DNA from: Pirellulales bacterium
Lineage (GTDB): Bacteria; Planctomycetota; Planctomycetia; Pirellulales; Thermoguttaceae
Direction: 5' to 3'
Assembly: GCA_016935315.1 (NCBI GenBank)
Contig: JAFGRD010000081.1
Span: forward strand, 62,001-126,000
Length of the DNA: 64,000 nucleotides
The translations under genes were made by a program, and so were the position numbers. Each line of letters opens with the position of its first letter. Position 1 is the stretch's first letter. A model generated the notes under the pieces. The model did not search any database and was not told the origin of the DNA. It saw nothing but the letters and a program-made list of their open reading frames with translations. Positions 41,072 to 50,747 of this stretch are shown here, one piece after another.

Positions 41072-42721
41072 ATGAAGAGAGCCCGATTTCCCGCGGCGCG
41101 GACCTTGCTCGCCTGGTTGCCGGCTCTGGCTTGGACGGCAACCGAGAGCGCCCCGCCGTTTGCCGGGCAGCCGGACATCGTCGTGATCATGGCCGACGAC
41201 ATGGGCTTCTCCGATATCGGGTGCTACGGGGGTGAAATCCACACCCCGAATCTCGACCGTCTGGCCGACGGCGGGCTGCGCTTCACGCAGTTCTACAACA
41301 TGGGTCGATGCTGTCCGACGCGGGCGGCGCTGCTGACCGGGCTCTACCCGCATCAGGCTGGCGTCGGACACATGGTGACTGACTACGGTCTGCCGGCCTA
41401 CCGCGGCCGGCTGAGCGACCGCTGCGTGACGCTTGCCGAGGCCCTGGCCCGGGGCGGCTACCGCACGTCGATGGTCGGCAAATGGCACGTCACGCCGTTC
41501 GACTATCGAACGCGCCGGGGCACCGACCGGGCGACCTGGCCGCTGCAACGCGGTTTCGAGACGTTTTACGGAACGCTGGCCGGCGGCGGCAGTTTCTTCG
41601 ATCCGCCGGGGCTGATGCGCGACAACGACCCGATCCGACCGATCACCACCGACTACTACTACACCGACGCGATCAGCGACGAGGCGGCCCGGACCATCCG
41701 CCGACACGGCGACCAGGAGCGACCGCTGTTTCTGTATGTGGCCTACACCTGCCCACACTGGCCGCTGCACGCGCGCAGCGAAGAGATCGCCCGATACGAA
41801 GGCATGTACGGCGTCGGCTGGGACGCCGTCCGCCGCGAGCGGCTGAAGCGGATGGTGCGCATGGGATTGGTCGATCCCGACTCGGAGCTCACGCCGCGCG
41901 ACCGGACCGTGCCGCCTTGGGAGAAGGTGCCGCATCCGGAGTGGGAGGCCAGCCGCATGGCCGTCTACGCCGCGCAGATCGATCGCATGGACCAGGGCGT
42001 CGGTCGGATCGTCGTCGCGTTGGAGGAGACCGGCCGGCTGCAGAACACGCTGCTGCTGTTCCTGGCCGACAACGGCGGCTGTGCCGAGGTGCTGCGGCGC
42101 GGTGATTGGCTGGAGCGCGTCGGCATCGTCGATCCGGCGTCGCCTCGGGGCGAGCCGATGCAGGTAGGCAACGACCCGACGGTTCCTCCGGGATCGCCCG
42201 AGACATTTGCCAGCTACGGCGTCGGGTGGGCCAACGCCAGCAACACGCCCTTCCGGCTCTACAAACACTGGGTCCACGAAGGCGGCGTCGCCACGCCGTT
42301 GATCGTCCATTGGCCGCGGCAGATGACGGCCCGGGGTGAGCTGTGTCGGCAGCCGGCCCACGTGCTCGACATCATGGCCACCTGCCTGGAAGTGGCCGCC
42401 ATCGGCTACCCCCGGCAGGTCAACGGCCGAGAGATCATCCCGCTGGAGGGGAAAAGCCTGGTGCCCGCCTTCAGCGGTCGGGCGATCCGCCGCGAAGCGA
42501 TCTACTGGGAGCACGAGGGCAATCGGGCGGTGCGCACCGGCGACTGGAAGCTCGTCGCCCGCCACGGCCGGCCTTGGGAGCTTTACGACTTGAAGGCCGA
42601 CCGCACCGAAACAGACAACCTGGTCCAACAACAGCCGGAGCTGGTAGAGAGGATGATCGCTATGTACGAGCGTTGGGCCCGGCGATGCGGGGTGGCGCCG
42701 TGGCCTCCGAAACCGCCGTAG
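41072..42721 (+). CDS. secreted sulfatase (type I, formylglycine-dependent)
   Basis: 549-residue arylsulfatase-family hydrolase, which removes sulfate esters from sugars or aryl groups. The ATG at 41072 has AGGAGA 5 nt upstream. Signal peptide about 1-22. Metal residues Asp42/Asp43 (VIMADDMGFSDIG). The modification motif CxPxR is Cys80-Cys81-Pro82-Thr83-Arg84 (NMGRCCPTRAALLTG), so Cys80 should be turned into formylglycine by a maturase not in this window. Later motifs: MVGKWH (Lys/His), LFLADNGG (Asp/Asn metal ligands), and a Lys/His pair around FRLYKHWVHEGG. Likely acts on sulfated polysaccharides in the periplasm. TAAAAT at 41016-41021 could be a -10. It ends 15 nt from the convergent protease gene. 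Confidence 0.93.
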   Translation: MKRARFPAARTLLAWLPALAWTATESAPPFAGQPDIVVIMADDMGFSDIGCYGGEIHTPNLDRLADGGLRFTQFYNMGRCCPTRAALLTGLYPHQAGVGHMVTDYGLPAYRGRLSDRCVTLAEALARGGYRTSMVGKWHVTPFDYRTRRGTDRATWPLQRGFETFYGTLAGGGSFFDPPGLMRDNDPIRPITTDYYYTDAISDEAARTIRRHGDQERPLFLYVAYTCPHWPLHARSEEIARYEGMYGVGWDAVRRERLKRMVRMGLVDPDSELTPRDRTVPPWEKVPHPEWEASRMAVYAAQIDRMDQGVGRIVVALEETGRLQNTLLLFLADNGGCAEVLRRGDWLERVGIVDPASPRGEPMQVGNDPTVPPGSPETFASYGVGWANASNTPFRLYKHWVHEGGVATPLIVHWPRQMTARGELCRQPAHVLDIMATCLEVAAIGYPRQVNGREIIPLEGKSLVPAFSGRAIRREAIYWEHEGNRAVRTGDWKLVARHGRPWELYDLKADRTETDNLVQQQPELVERMIAMYERWARRCGVAPWPPKPP

Positions 42722-42736
42722 TAGGCCCGGCGCGGC

Positions 42737-44806
42737 CTAGTTGGCCTTGGCCACTTGGCGAAGGTTCAGATAATCGATGGTGATGGCCAGCGCCTCGTCG
42801 AGGTAGTAGTCGCGCTCGATCGGCGGCTGGTTGGGATCGTTGATTTCCTCGATCGTCTTCTGCTCTTCCTTGTCGGCGTCGAGCTCGGCCCGCTCCTTGC
42901 GGAACTGTTCTTCATTGAGCGTGACGTACTTCTTCGCCTTCTGCTCTTTGTAGCGATCGATGTTCTTGAGCACCTCCTGGAACTTCTCCGAGGCGCGACA
43001 GCGCTGTTGCGAAAGGTACTGGAGCCGGTCGCGAATGGTCGGATTGATGTAGCTGAGCCGTTCGAACGGGGCCGGATCCACGTGGTCGAAGGCAAGGGGG
43101 TAGTCCAGATCGGCTTCGCCGACGTCCAGATGCGTGGTCAGGGAGGGCAGTTCCACGTCGGCCTCGACGCCCCGGTTCTGGGTGCTGTCGCCGTTGGGGC
43201 GGTAGAACTGCTGCATGGTAATCTTCAACGCCCCCATCGAGGGCGAATTGGGGATTTCGAGCAGCCGCTGGCCCAGATCCATCAGGCTCTGGACGGTTCC
43301 CTTTCCGTGCGTGGAACGATCGCCGATGATCAGGCCGCGGCCGTAATCCTGGATCGCTCCGGCCAGGATCTCGCTGGCGCTGGCGCTGAACTTGCTGGTG
43401 AGAACGACCAGCGGCCCCGACCAGGCGGCGCCGGGGCTGAGGTCGCGATAGGGGCGAACCCGGCCGTCGGCGTCCTTCACCTGGACCACCGGCCCCTCGT
43501 CGATGAACAATCCCGTCAGGTTGATCGCCTCGGTCAACGAGCCCCCGCCGTTGCGCCGCAGGTCGAGAACCAGCGCATCGACGTGCTGGCGGTTGAAGTC
43601 GTCGAGAAGTCGACGGACGTCCCGGGTGGTGCTCTTGTAATCGGGATCGCCGCGCTTCGCGCCGTCCATGTCCATGTAGAAGCTGGGCAGATCGATCACG
43701 CCGATGCGGTACGGCTGGCCGTCGGCTTTGTGACCGTCGTTGAAGATCACGCCCCGGGCTTCGCTGTCTTTCAACTCGATCTTGTCCCGCGTGATGTCAA
43801 TCTCCTTGCGCTCCGCGCTGTCGACCGATTCCACCTCCAGCCGCACGACCGTCCCCCGTTTGCCGCGGATCATCTGCACCACGTCGGAGAGCTTCATGTC
43901 GATCGTGTCGACGGTCTCCCCGTCGGTGCCCTGGCCAACGCCGACGATCTTGTCCTCGACCTTCAATCGGCCGTCTTTATCGGCGGCCCCACCGGGAATG
44001 ACCTTCTTGACCACCGTATAGCCGTCGACCAATTGCAGCGACGCCCCGATCCCCTCCAGCGCCAGACGCATGATGATTTCGAAGTTCTCCAGCGTGGCCG
44101 GCGACATGTAGCTGGTGTGCGGATCGAACGAGGTCGCCATCGCCGTCAGATACATCTCCAACAATTCCTCGCTGTCGGTCTGGTGCATCCGCTTGGCAAA
44201 GCTATGGTAGCGCCGGGTCAGCTTCTCCCGCGCCTCCTCGCCTTCCTTGTCGTCCAACTTCAACACCAGCAGGTCGTACTTGATCCGCTTTCGCCATCGG
44301 TCGAAGGCCTCGGCGCGATCCTGAGGATACCGGGCCTCGTCGCGATCGCTGATCATCTTCTCGTCGAGGGTGAAGTCGTGTTGCATCGTCAGCAATTCGT
44401 CGACCCAAGTCACCCGTTCGTCCACTCGGCGAAGAAAGACGTTGAAGACCTCGTAGGCGAAGCTGATGTCGCCCTTGCGAACCATGTCGTCCAGATCGCT
44501 CTGGCGCCGCATGAACTGGTCAACGTCGGACTGATAGAAATAAACCTTCCACGGATCCAGCGATTGCAGGAAGGTCTTCAAACACCGCTGCGAGATCTCA
44601 TCGTCCAGATCGTGGCGCGAGAGGTGCTCGTGCCGCAGCAACGAAGCAACGGCCAAAGTGATCCGCCGATCCGCCGATGTCGGTCCCACCGGATCGGCCC
44701 ACGCCGGCCAGCACGTGCACGAGACGGTGAGCAGACCAAGCAGCAAACCGGTAACGTACCGGCGGGCGAAGGCAGAGGACGACGGGACCATAGTCATTCG
44801 GGTCAT
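42737..44806 (-). CDS. tail-specific (C-terminal processing) protease, S41
   Basis: 689-residue periplasmic serine protease of the Tsp/Prc type, which degrades proteins by their C-termini. Start at ATG 44806, with GAGGGG 6 nt upstream and a promoter at 44879-44907; the longer frame (44848) lacks these. Signal peptide LLLGLLTVSCTCWPAWA about 20-36. The N-terminal helical region follows; a PDZ domain at about 225-320 (GIGASLQLVDGYTVVKKVIP); the catalytic core with LVLDLRRNGGGSLTEA, the Ser in SKFSASASEILAGAIQDYG and the Lys in THGKGTVQSL about 26 residues later. The DUF3340-like C-terminal region is present. It converges on the sulfatase. Function by family: protein quality control. Confidence 0.94.
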   Translation of the reverse strand: MTRMTMVPSSSAFARRYVTGLLLGLLTVSCTCWPAWADPVGPTSADRRITLAVASLLRHEHLSRHDLDDEISQRCLKTFLQSLDPWKVYFYQSDVDQFMRRQSDLDDMVRKGDISFAYEVFNVFLRRVDERVTWVDELLTMQHDFTLDEKMISDRDEARYPQDRAEAFDRWRKRIKYDLLVLKLDDKEGEEAREKLTRRYHSFAKRMHQTDSEELLEMYLTAMATSFDPHTSYMSPATLENFEIIMRLALEGIGASLQLVDGYTVVKKVIPGGAADKDGRLKVEDKIVGVGQGTDGETVDTIDMKLSDVVQMIRGKRGTVVRLEVESVDSAERKEIDITRDKIELKDSEARGVIFNDGHKADGQPYRIGVIDLPSFYMDMDGAKRGDPDYKSTTRDVRRLLDDFNRQHVDALVLDLRRNGGGSLTEAINLTGLFIDEGPVVQVKDADGRVRPYRDLSPGAAWSGPLVVLTSKFSASASEILAGAIQDYGRGLIIGDRSTHGKGTVQSLMDLGQRLLEIPNSPSMGALKITMQQFYRPNGDSTQNRGVEADVELPSLTTHLDVGEADLDYPLAFDHVDPAPFERLSYINPTIRDRLQYLSQQRCRASEKFQEVLKNIDRYKEQKAKKYVTLNEEQFRKERAELDADKEEQKTIEEINDPNQPPIERDYYLDEALAITIDYLNLRQVAKAN

Positions 44807-44878
44807 TCGATACCCCTCGAATATCTGGAGAACATGGGTAAACGGCATAGCTCTGACGGGTTAAGCTATCTTGTATGT

Positions 44879-44907
44879 ATATTACTCGGGAGCCGCTACA
44901 GGAGCAA
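44879..44907 (-). promoter_or_regulatory. promoter of the tail-specific protease gene
   Basis: Minus strand TTGCTC (44902-44907) and TAATAT (44879-44884), 17-nt spacer, AT-rich local context, about 73 nt before ATG 44806. Confidence 0.5.
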
Positions 44908-45082
44908 GATCGGTGAATTCGCCGCGCGATGCAGCCCATTCGCACACGTGGGGACTTTCTCCGTTGAAACGCCCGGCCAGAGAGAATAGGAAAGAATGGG
45001 CGACTATGGCCCTCGCCCCGCTCTGCCCCTACAATCAGACGTAATTGCCTGCCATCGGGTTCCCCGCGAAAGGACATATCAG

Positions 45083-46324
45083 ATGACGCCGCGCCGCGCC
45101 CTCCCCTTACTACGTTGCTTGCTGCTGTTTTGGTTCGCCTGCCCGGCCTTTGGCCAGGAGTGGACCCGGTTCCGCGGCCCGAATGGCTCGGGCGAAAGCG
45201 ACGCCACCACGCTTCCCGACGCTTGGACCATAAGCGACTGCAATTGGCGGGTTAAGCTGCCGGGAATCGGCTATTCCTCGCCGGTAATTTGGGGTGGGCG
45301 TGTTTTCGTCACCTGTTCGCCGGAAGAGAACGCCACCCGGATGATCCGCTGCCTGGACACCTCGGACGGGGGGCTCGTCTGGGAGCGACAGTTCGATTCG
45401 TCCACGCACCCGAAGAATGACCTGAACTGCTACGCGGCCGCCACGCCCGTGGTCGACGGGGACCGTGTCTACATGACGTGGACCACGCCGAAGGAGTACA
45501 TCGTGCTGGCGCTGGATCAGGACAAAGGTGACGAAGTGTGGCGTCGCGACCTGGGACCGTTTGCGGCCCAGCACGGCTATGGGGCGTCGCCGATCTTGTT
45601 CGACGGCAGGCTAATCGTCACCAACGATCAGGACAACGAGAGCTTCACGATTGCTTTGGACTGCGTCACCGGTGAGACACGTTGGAAGGCTGCGCGGCGG
45701 ACTGAGAAGGCCGCCTACTCGACGCCGTGCATCTATCGGCCCGAGAGCGGCCTGCCGGAGCTGATCCTCACCAGTTGGGCCCATGGCGTCAACAGCCTCG
45801 ATCCGACCACCGGCAAGGTGAATTGGGAAGTGCCCGTGCTGAGGTATCGGGTGGTCTGCTCGCCGGTGGTCGCCGGCGGGTTGATCTTCACCAGTTGCGG
45901 CTCCGGTAGCAGCGGCAAGCAGATGGTGGCCGTGCGGCCGGGCAACGCCGCGCAGGGCATCGCGGGGGAGGTCGCCTACGAGATCAAGGGCTCCCTGCCC
46001 TATGTGCCCACGTCGGTCGGCTACGGCCGATTGTTGTTCCTCTGGGGCGATACCGGCGTGGTCACGTGCCTGGACGCCCCCACCGGCAACATCCACTGGC
46101 GGGAGCGGATCGGCGGACGTTTCTTCGGCTCGCCGGTCCGGGTGGCCGATCGGCTCTACTGCATGTCCCGCGACGGCGAAATGGTGGTGCTGGCCGCCGC
46201 CGACCAGTATCAGCTGCTGGCACGGATCGATTTGGAAGAGCCCAGCAACAGCAGCCCGGCCGTGGCCGACGGCGTGATGTACCTGCGCACCGCGTCGCAC
46301 TTGATGGCGATTGGGGAGAAGTAG
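45083..46324 (+). CDS. secreted PQQ-type beta-propeller protein (2)
   Basis: 413 residues from the ATG at 45083 (MTPRRALPLLRCLLLFWFAC), with AAGGA about 8 nt upstream. Signal peptide to about residue 25 (FACPAFGQ), then EWTRFRGPNGSGESDA, the same opening as the protein at 39661. Blades: CLDTSDGGLVWERQFD, ALDQDKGDEVWRRDL, ALDCVTGETRWKAARR, SLDPTTGKVNWEVPV, CLDAPTGNIHWRERIG. No quinoprotein active-site residues were recognised. A TACAAT at 45030-45035 may be the -10. It diverges from the protease gene and is followed by a convergent GH127 gene. Function unknown; perhaps assembly or ligand binding. Confidence 0.85.
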   Translation: MTPRRALPLLRCLLLFWFACPAFGQEWTRFRGPNGSGESDATTLPDAWTISDCNWRVKLPGIGYSSPVIWGGRVFVTCSPEENATRMIRCLDTSDGGLVWERQFDSSTHPKNDLNCYAAATPVVDGDRVYMTWTTPKEYIVLALDQDKGDEVWRRDLGPFAAQHGYGASPILFDGRLIVTNDQDNESFTIALDCVTGETRWKAARRTEKAAYSTPCIYRPESGLPELILTSWAHGVNSLDPTTGKVNWEVPVLRYRVVCSPVVAGGLIFTSCGSGSSGKQMVAVRPGNAAQGIAGEVAYEIKGSLPYVPTSVGYGRLLFLWGDTGVVTCLDAPTGNIHWRERIGGRFFGSPVRVADRLYCMSRDGEMVVLAAADQYQLLARIDLEEPSNSSPAVADGVMYLRTASHLMAIGEK

Positions 46325-46447
46325 ACCGTTGCCGGCGGCTCGCCGAGCTTATTGATGTTTGCACGGCAAATAATCCAGGCCGAACAACGGGACGCCGGAC
46401 AAGTCGGGCTTCCGTTGGTCGCCCTCGCGCGTTGAGTGTGCGCGTCC

Positions 46448-48778
46448 TTACTCCGGCCTCAGGATACGGCAGCCGAACAGGCCGCCCGCCGTATTGCCGG
46501 CGTGCGACTGAAAACGCACGGTCACCGTTTGCTTGCCCTCCGTAAGCTCTTGGGGAATCGGGTACTCCACGTCGAAGAACTCGTCGGGCCGGTTCGTTTC
46601 CAGCTTCTGCGTGGCGATCTTCTGGCCCTCCACGAGGACGTCGAACTCGCGCAGATGGCGGTCGCTGCCCCAATACGTACACGACAGCACGCTGGGCCCG
46701 TCCGGGACCACTTGCATCTCGAACGAGAACCAGCCGTCCTTGGCGTCTCGGTACTTGCGGGCGTTGAACTCGCCGGCCGTCGTGTTTTCGCCCTGGAAAT
46801 GGTGGTCTCGCTCCGGCTGCATCTCGCCGGGGCGGACGGAGTCGATCTGGCGTGCCTCCAGGCGGCGCTGGTGCTCCTGCCGCGCCTGATACTCCGCCTC
46901 CCGCTCGGCCCATTGCTGCGGCGTGAAGACGTCCCAATACACGCTGTAGCGGCGGTGGTGGGTGGCGAACAGGGGGCTCAGCGTCACGTCGTTCGGCCGG
47001 CCAACGTCCTTGGTGCGCCAGCACAGCGGCCGGTCGGCCACCGGCTTCAGCCACTGCCGGGGCGCCCTGCCTTCGGTCAGCAACACGGGGATGCGCGGCG
47101 GCGGCTGGTCGATCGGGCCCAGGTCTCCGGCCAAAACGAGCGGCCCGTACAGCACGGCGATCCGTGCCGGATTGTCCGGCATCGACTCCAGACGCAAATC
47201 CATCGGCAGCCGCATCTCGACGACGTCGCCGGCGGTCCACCGGCGTCGGATCGAAGCGTAGCCGCCGCGGCGCGTGCTCCGTTCGGCCGCCTTGTCGTTG
47301 ATGGTGATGGCGGGCAGATCGGCAAGCCAGCCCGGGCAGCGGAGGTGCAGCGTCAGCTCGGTATCCGGCGGGCAATCGAACACCCATCGCACGCGGTCCT
47401 CGTAGGGAAACCGCGTTTCCTGCCGGAGCTTGAGGGCCTTTTCCTTCCAGGTCAACTCCGAGGCGATGAAGAGATTGACCAGCAGTTCGTCGTCCGTGTG
47501 GTGATAGATGAACTCGCCGTAGCGGGCGTGGTTTTCCATGCCGGTTCCGGTGCAACACCAGAACGAGTCGAAGGGCGTCGAGTAAGACTTGAAGTGGCCC
47601 GGCTTCAGCGGCAGCGGGTAACACATCATGCCGTCTTCGGGGTTCTGCGATGCCAGAATGTGGTTGTAAAGGGCCCGCTCGTAGAAGTCGGCCGCCTCGA
47701 CCGTGGGCGACCAGGCGTAGACGTGCGTGGTCAGCTTGAGCATGTTGTAGGTGTTGCAGGTCTCGGCCGAGTGGGTGCCCAACCGGTCGTTGAGCCGGTC
47801 GGGCGGTCCGAAATGCTCGCCGTTGCCATGGCCGCCGATGACGTAGCTGTGGTGTTGGACGACGCGATCCCAGAAAAACTCGGCAATTGCCCGATCGGTC
47901 CGGTCGGCCGTCAACTCATAGCGCCTGGCCACGCCGATGATCTTGGGAATCTGCGTGTTGCCGTGCAACCCGGGCAGGCAATCCTTGCCTTCGGACAGCG
48001 GATCGAGCACCGCCCGGTGATGGAACCGGCGGGAGAGCTCCAGATAGCGTTTCTCGCCCGTCCGGGCGTACAACTCGGCCAGCGACTCGTTGATCCCGCC
48101 GTGCTCACAGGCCAGCATCTTCTGGAACTTCTCGGCGTCCAGCTTGGCCGTTACCGCTTCGGCCCAATCGGCGAGCTTCCCGGCGACTTGCAGGCCCGGC
48201 TCACTGCCGCAGTACCGCTGGGCGTCGAGCAGGCCGGCCAGCAGCTTGTGCAGCGTGTACCACGGCACCCAGCAGCCGTTGAGGTCGAAGCCTTTCGAGC
48301 GAATCTCGCCGGCCGCCACCTCTTGGAAGACCTGCTTACCGTTGGGGATCCCCGCCACGTAGCCGTTGCCGTTGGCGTCCTGGCACTGCCGCAACTCCTC
48401 GACGATGTAGTCGACGCGTCGGCGAAGCTCCTCATCGCCGGTGGCGGCGTACATCAAGGCAGACGCCGAGAGATAATGGCCCAGCGAATGCCCCGAGATC
48501 GTCTGTTTCTCCCAGCCGCCGTACTCCGGCGCCTTGGGCTCCAGGCCGGCGTCCTTGCGGAACCGGTGCAGGAGCCGATCCGGCTCGAGCTTCAGCAGAT
48601 ACTGGCGATCCATTTCCATCGCGTGGCGAAACGGGCCGTCCAGCAGTCGCACGCAGGAAAGGTCGAACGATTGGGCCGACAGCGACACCGTGTCGCCGGG
48701 GACCGGCGCGGCGGCGACAGGCACCGCGTGGGCTAGAAGCATCAGCGCCGTCGCGCCGCAAAAACCATACCGCGTCAT
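46448..48778 (-). CDS. GH127-family glycosidase (beta-L-arabinofuranosidase-like)
   Basis: 776 residues from ATG 48778, with GGGAGAGAG upstream. Signal peptide about 1-24 ([14 protein letters not shown]). The (alpha/alpha)6-barrel of DUF1680/GH127 is evident: [45 protein letters not shown], then [14 protein letters not shown] and [19 protein letters not shown]. The zinc set matches the family: Glu339, Cys341, Cys408, Cys409 (in characterised GH127 enzymes the cysteine at the second pair is the nucleophile). A beta-sandwich and a C-terminal domain ([19 protein letters not shown]) follow. Should release L-arabinofuranose or a related sugar from plant or algal polysaccharides in the periplasm. 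Ends convergent with the PQQ-type gene. Confidence 0.93.
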   Translation of the reverse strand: MTRYGFCGATALMLLAHAVPVAAAPVPGDTVSLSAQSFDLSCVRLLDGPFRHAMEMDRQYLLKLEPDRLLHRFRKDAGLEPKAPEYGGWEKQTISGHSLGHYLSASALMYAATGDEELRRRVDYIVEELRQCQDANGNGYVAGIPNGKQVFQEVAAGEIRSKGFDLNGCWVPWYTLHKLLAGLLDAQRYCGSEPGLQVAGKLADWAEAVTAKLDAEKFQKMLACEHGGINESLAELYARTGEKRYLELSRRFHHRAVLDPLSEGKDCLPGLHGNTQIPKIIGVARRYELTADRTDRAIAEFFWDRVVQHHSYVIGGHGNGEHFGPPDRLNDRLGTHSAETCNTYNMLKLTTHVYAWSPTVEAADFYERALYNHILASQNPEDGMMCYPLPLKPGHFKSYSTPFDSFWCCTGTGMENHARYGEFIYHHTDDELLVNLFIASELTWKEKALKLRQETRFPYEDRVRWVFDCPPDTELTLHLRCPGWLADLPAITINDKAAERSTRRGGYASIRRRWTAGDVVEMRLPMDLRLESMPDNPARIAVLYGPLVLAGDLGPIDQPPPRIPVLLTEGRAPRQWLKPVADRPLCWRTKDVGRPNDVTLSPLFATHHRRYSVYWDVFTPQQWAEREAEYQARQEHQRRLEARQIDSVRPGEMQPERDHHFQGENTTAGEFNARKYRDAKDGWFSFEMQVVPDGPSVLSCTYWGSDRHLREFDVLVEGQKIATQKLETNRPDEFFDVEYPIPQELTEGKQTVTVRFQSHAGNTAGGLFGCRILRPE

Positions 48779-48993
48779 GGCTCTCTCCCTTGTTGTCTGG
48801 TGTGCCGCGGGTGTTGCCAATACACACTCGCCCCCGGAGTCTCCACGCTTCCGCCTGGACTCTGGCACGATGGCGAGTCCGGGACACCGGTAGAAGTCCT
48901 GTCTCACCATAGTGGCTCCCGGCGCCGTCCGCAATCCAAAAACGCGCAACCGAATCCCACAATTGCGCAACGGCGGCCGCGTACGGCGGGCAA

Positions 48994-50496
48994 TCATTGC
49001 TCCCGCCCCTCTTCCGAAGCGTATCGCTCGAGGTACTCCGTCAGCTTGAGCTTGCGGGCCGTGTTCCGCGAACTCATATAGCGAATCTTGCCGAAGATCG
49101 GTCGCTGCGGGCCCCATGGCCGATCGTAGCGGCCGAGCACCCAGAAGATGCCCGAGTAGGAGTTCGGATCCTGGCCGTCCAGGGCGTACTTGTTGTTCAG
49201 CTCGATCATCACCGCCAGCGCCTCGCGGGGATCGGCCGACCATTGGAGAATCTTCTTGCCCCAGAGCATCCGCAGGTAGTTGTGCATCCGGCCCTCGCAA
49301 ACGAGCTGCGCTTGGGCAGCGTTCCAGAGTCGATCGTGCGTGCGGCCGTGCTCGAATTGCCCGAGGGCATAGACGTATTCGCGCCGGTCGGCCGCGTGCT
49401 CGGCCAGCGTTGCCTTGGCCCAGTCGGGCAGCGAGTCGTACCGATCGCAGTCTTCCGCGTGGGCGCACCGGTTCAGCCCGACTTCCCGCCAGGTCACCAG
49501 CTCGTCGAGAAAACCCTCGGCCGATTCGGACATACCCCACCAACCCTCGCGTCGACCGGTGGTCGTGTCGGCCACCGCCGGCGGCGACCAGCCTTCTGCC
49601 TTGGCCAACTCCCGGGACACCTCGTGTACCGAGATGTGCCCGAAGTGCAGAAAGGGCGAGAGGCCGCTGGTGCCGTCCAGGTCCGGATGATTCCGATTGC
49701 CCGCGTAGCCGGCCAGCTTGTGCTTAAGGAATTGCCTCAGTGTCTTGCGCGCCGACAAGGTTCCACCTCGGATCGCGACCCGGCCGATGGTGTGGGTAAT
49801 CGGCAAGCCTGCCAAAGCGGTCGGATCGGCCGCCAGCAACCGCGACGCCGCCGGGGGCCAGCGTCGCGTGATCTCGCGCGGCAGACCGCCGGCGCGCGGC
49901 AAGCCAACTCGGGCCAGCGGATTCGGCTTCGGCATCTCGGGAAGGTAATCGGGCAAGGTCCGCTGCAGGAAGCGGCGAAAGGCACTGGCCGTGGGAAAGA
50001 CCCGATCCGCCGCACGCAACGGCATCAGGCCGTTCGAGTCGACCTCCTCCAGCCGGACGTTCACCCGCCCGGCGACGCGCCGGACCCCGGCGGAGACAGA
50101 CTCGATCGGAAAGTCGTCGGCGATGATCGCGCAGGCTTGCGAGCCGAGGGCCACCAGCAGATCGATCTGCTCGCCGGGCTGCCGTTCGACGTAGGGATAG
50201 TATCGGATGTCCGCCCGTCGGCACGCCGCCGCGTTGTCGGCCATGCCGTCAAGCACGAAGGCGTGGTGGCGATCGCTCGCCCAGCGCTGGTCGCAGGAGA
50301 GCGTCTCGACGATCAGCAGCGGCTTGCGCAACTGCCTGGCCCATGCAACCGCGTGCTCCAAGGCGAAGTTCGAGGCCGTGCGTCGGAACGCGGTCATCCA
50401 ATAGACCACGAAGCGGGCCTTGGGATCGGCCGGCCGTTGGTTGGACGGACGCACGCGGATGTCGGGAACATGCGTCGTGAGAGGTTGGCTTGCCAT
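48994..50496 (-). CDS. class II CPD photolyase
   Basis: Blue-light enzyme repairing cyclobutane pyrimidine dimers with FADH-, class II (metazoan/plant-like) type. 500 residues from ATG 50496 ([19 protein letters not shown]); an upstream ATG at 50562 with GAGGGG is an alternative. Core features: [20 protein letters not shown], the antenna-domain [10 protein letters not shown]-like part, [36 protein letters not shown] and, most telling, the FAD/DNA region [18 protein letters not shown] then [19 protein letters not shown]-terminal [22 protein letters not shown] is class II-specific. Cytoplasmic. It diverges from the large glycosidase-like gene. Its gene symbol would be phr/phrB-like but not class I. 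Confidence 0.93.
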   Translation of the reverse strand: MASQPLTTHVPDIRVRPSNQRPADPKARFVVYWMTAFRRTASNFALEHAVAWARQLRKPLLIVETLSCDQRWASDRHHAFVLDGMADNAAACRRADIRYYPYVERQPGEQIDLLVALGSQACAIIADDFPIESVSAGVRRVAGRVNVRLEEVDSNGLMPLRAADRVFPTASAFRRFLQRTLPDYLPEMPKPNPLARVGLPRAGGLPREITRRWPPAASRLLAADPTALAGLPITHTIGRVAIRGGTLSARKTLRQFLKHKLAGYAGNRNHPDLDGTSGLSPFLHFGHISVHEVSRELAKAEGWSPPAVADTTTGRREGWWGMSESAEGFLDELVTWREVGLNRCAHAEDCDRYDSLPDWAKATLAEHAADRREYVYALGQFEHGRTHDRLWNAAQAQLVCEGRMHNYLRMLWGKKILQWSADPREALAVMIELNNKYALDGQDPNSYSGIFWVLGRYDRPWGPQRPIFGKIRYMSSRNTARKLKLTEYLERYASEEGREQ

Positions 50497-50647
50497 GGGG
50501 CCTTCTCGCAACTCCGAGCGTTCTTGCCGGATCGTAGCCGAAATCGCTACACTCCGGTCCATTGTAGGCCCCTCGCCGCCGTGACGACACCGAGACCGCC
50601 GGTTTCGGGCACTCGGCCGGGCCCCGTTGCGAGGCATCCCGGGCTGG

Positions 50648-50676
50648 TTGCCCCCCGCCTCGGCGAGCGGTATCAT
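50648..50676 (+). promoter_or_regulatory. promoter of the large glycosidase-like gene
   Basis: TTGCCC (50648-50653) and TATCAT (50671-50676), 17-nt spacer, about 70 nt before the GTG start. Confidence 0.45.
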
Positions 50677-50747
50677 GCGGACCGTGTGTCAGGTCCCTGC
50701 CCTTTCATGTATGTCCAACCTGTTTGCGAGTCCAAAGGAGGGCCATC

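Noticed and set aside
42755-44989. Plus-strand frame of 744 codons
   Set aside because: Antisense to the tail-specific protease.
46436-48736. Plus-strand frame of 766 codons
   Set aside because: Antisense to the GH127 gene, which has the full zinc site.
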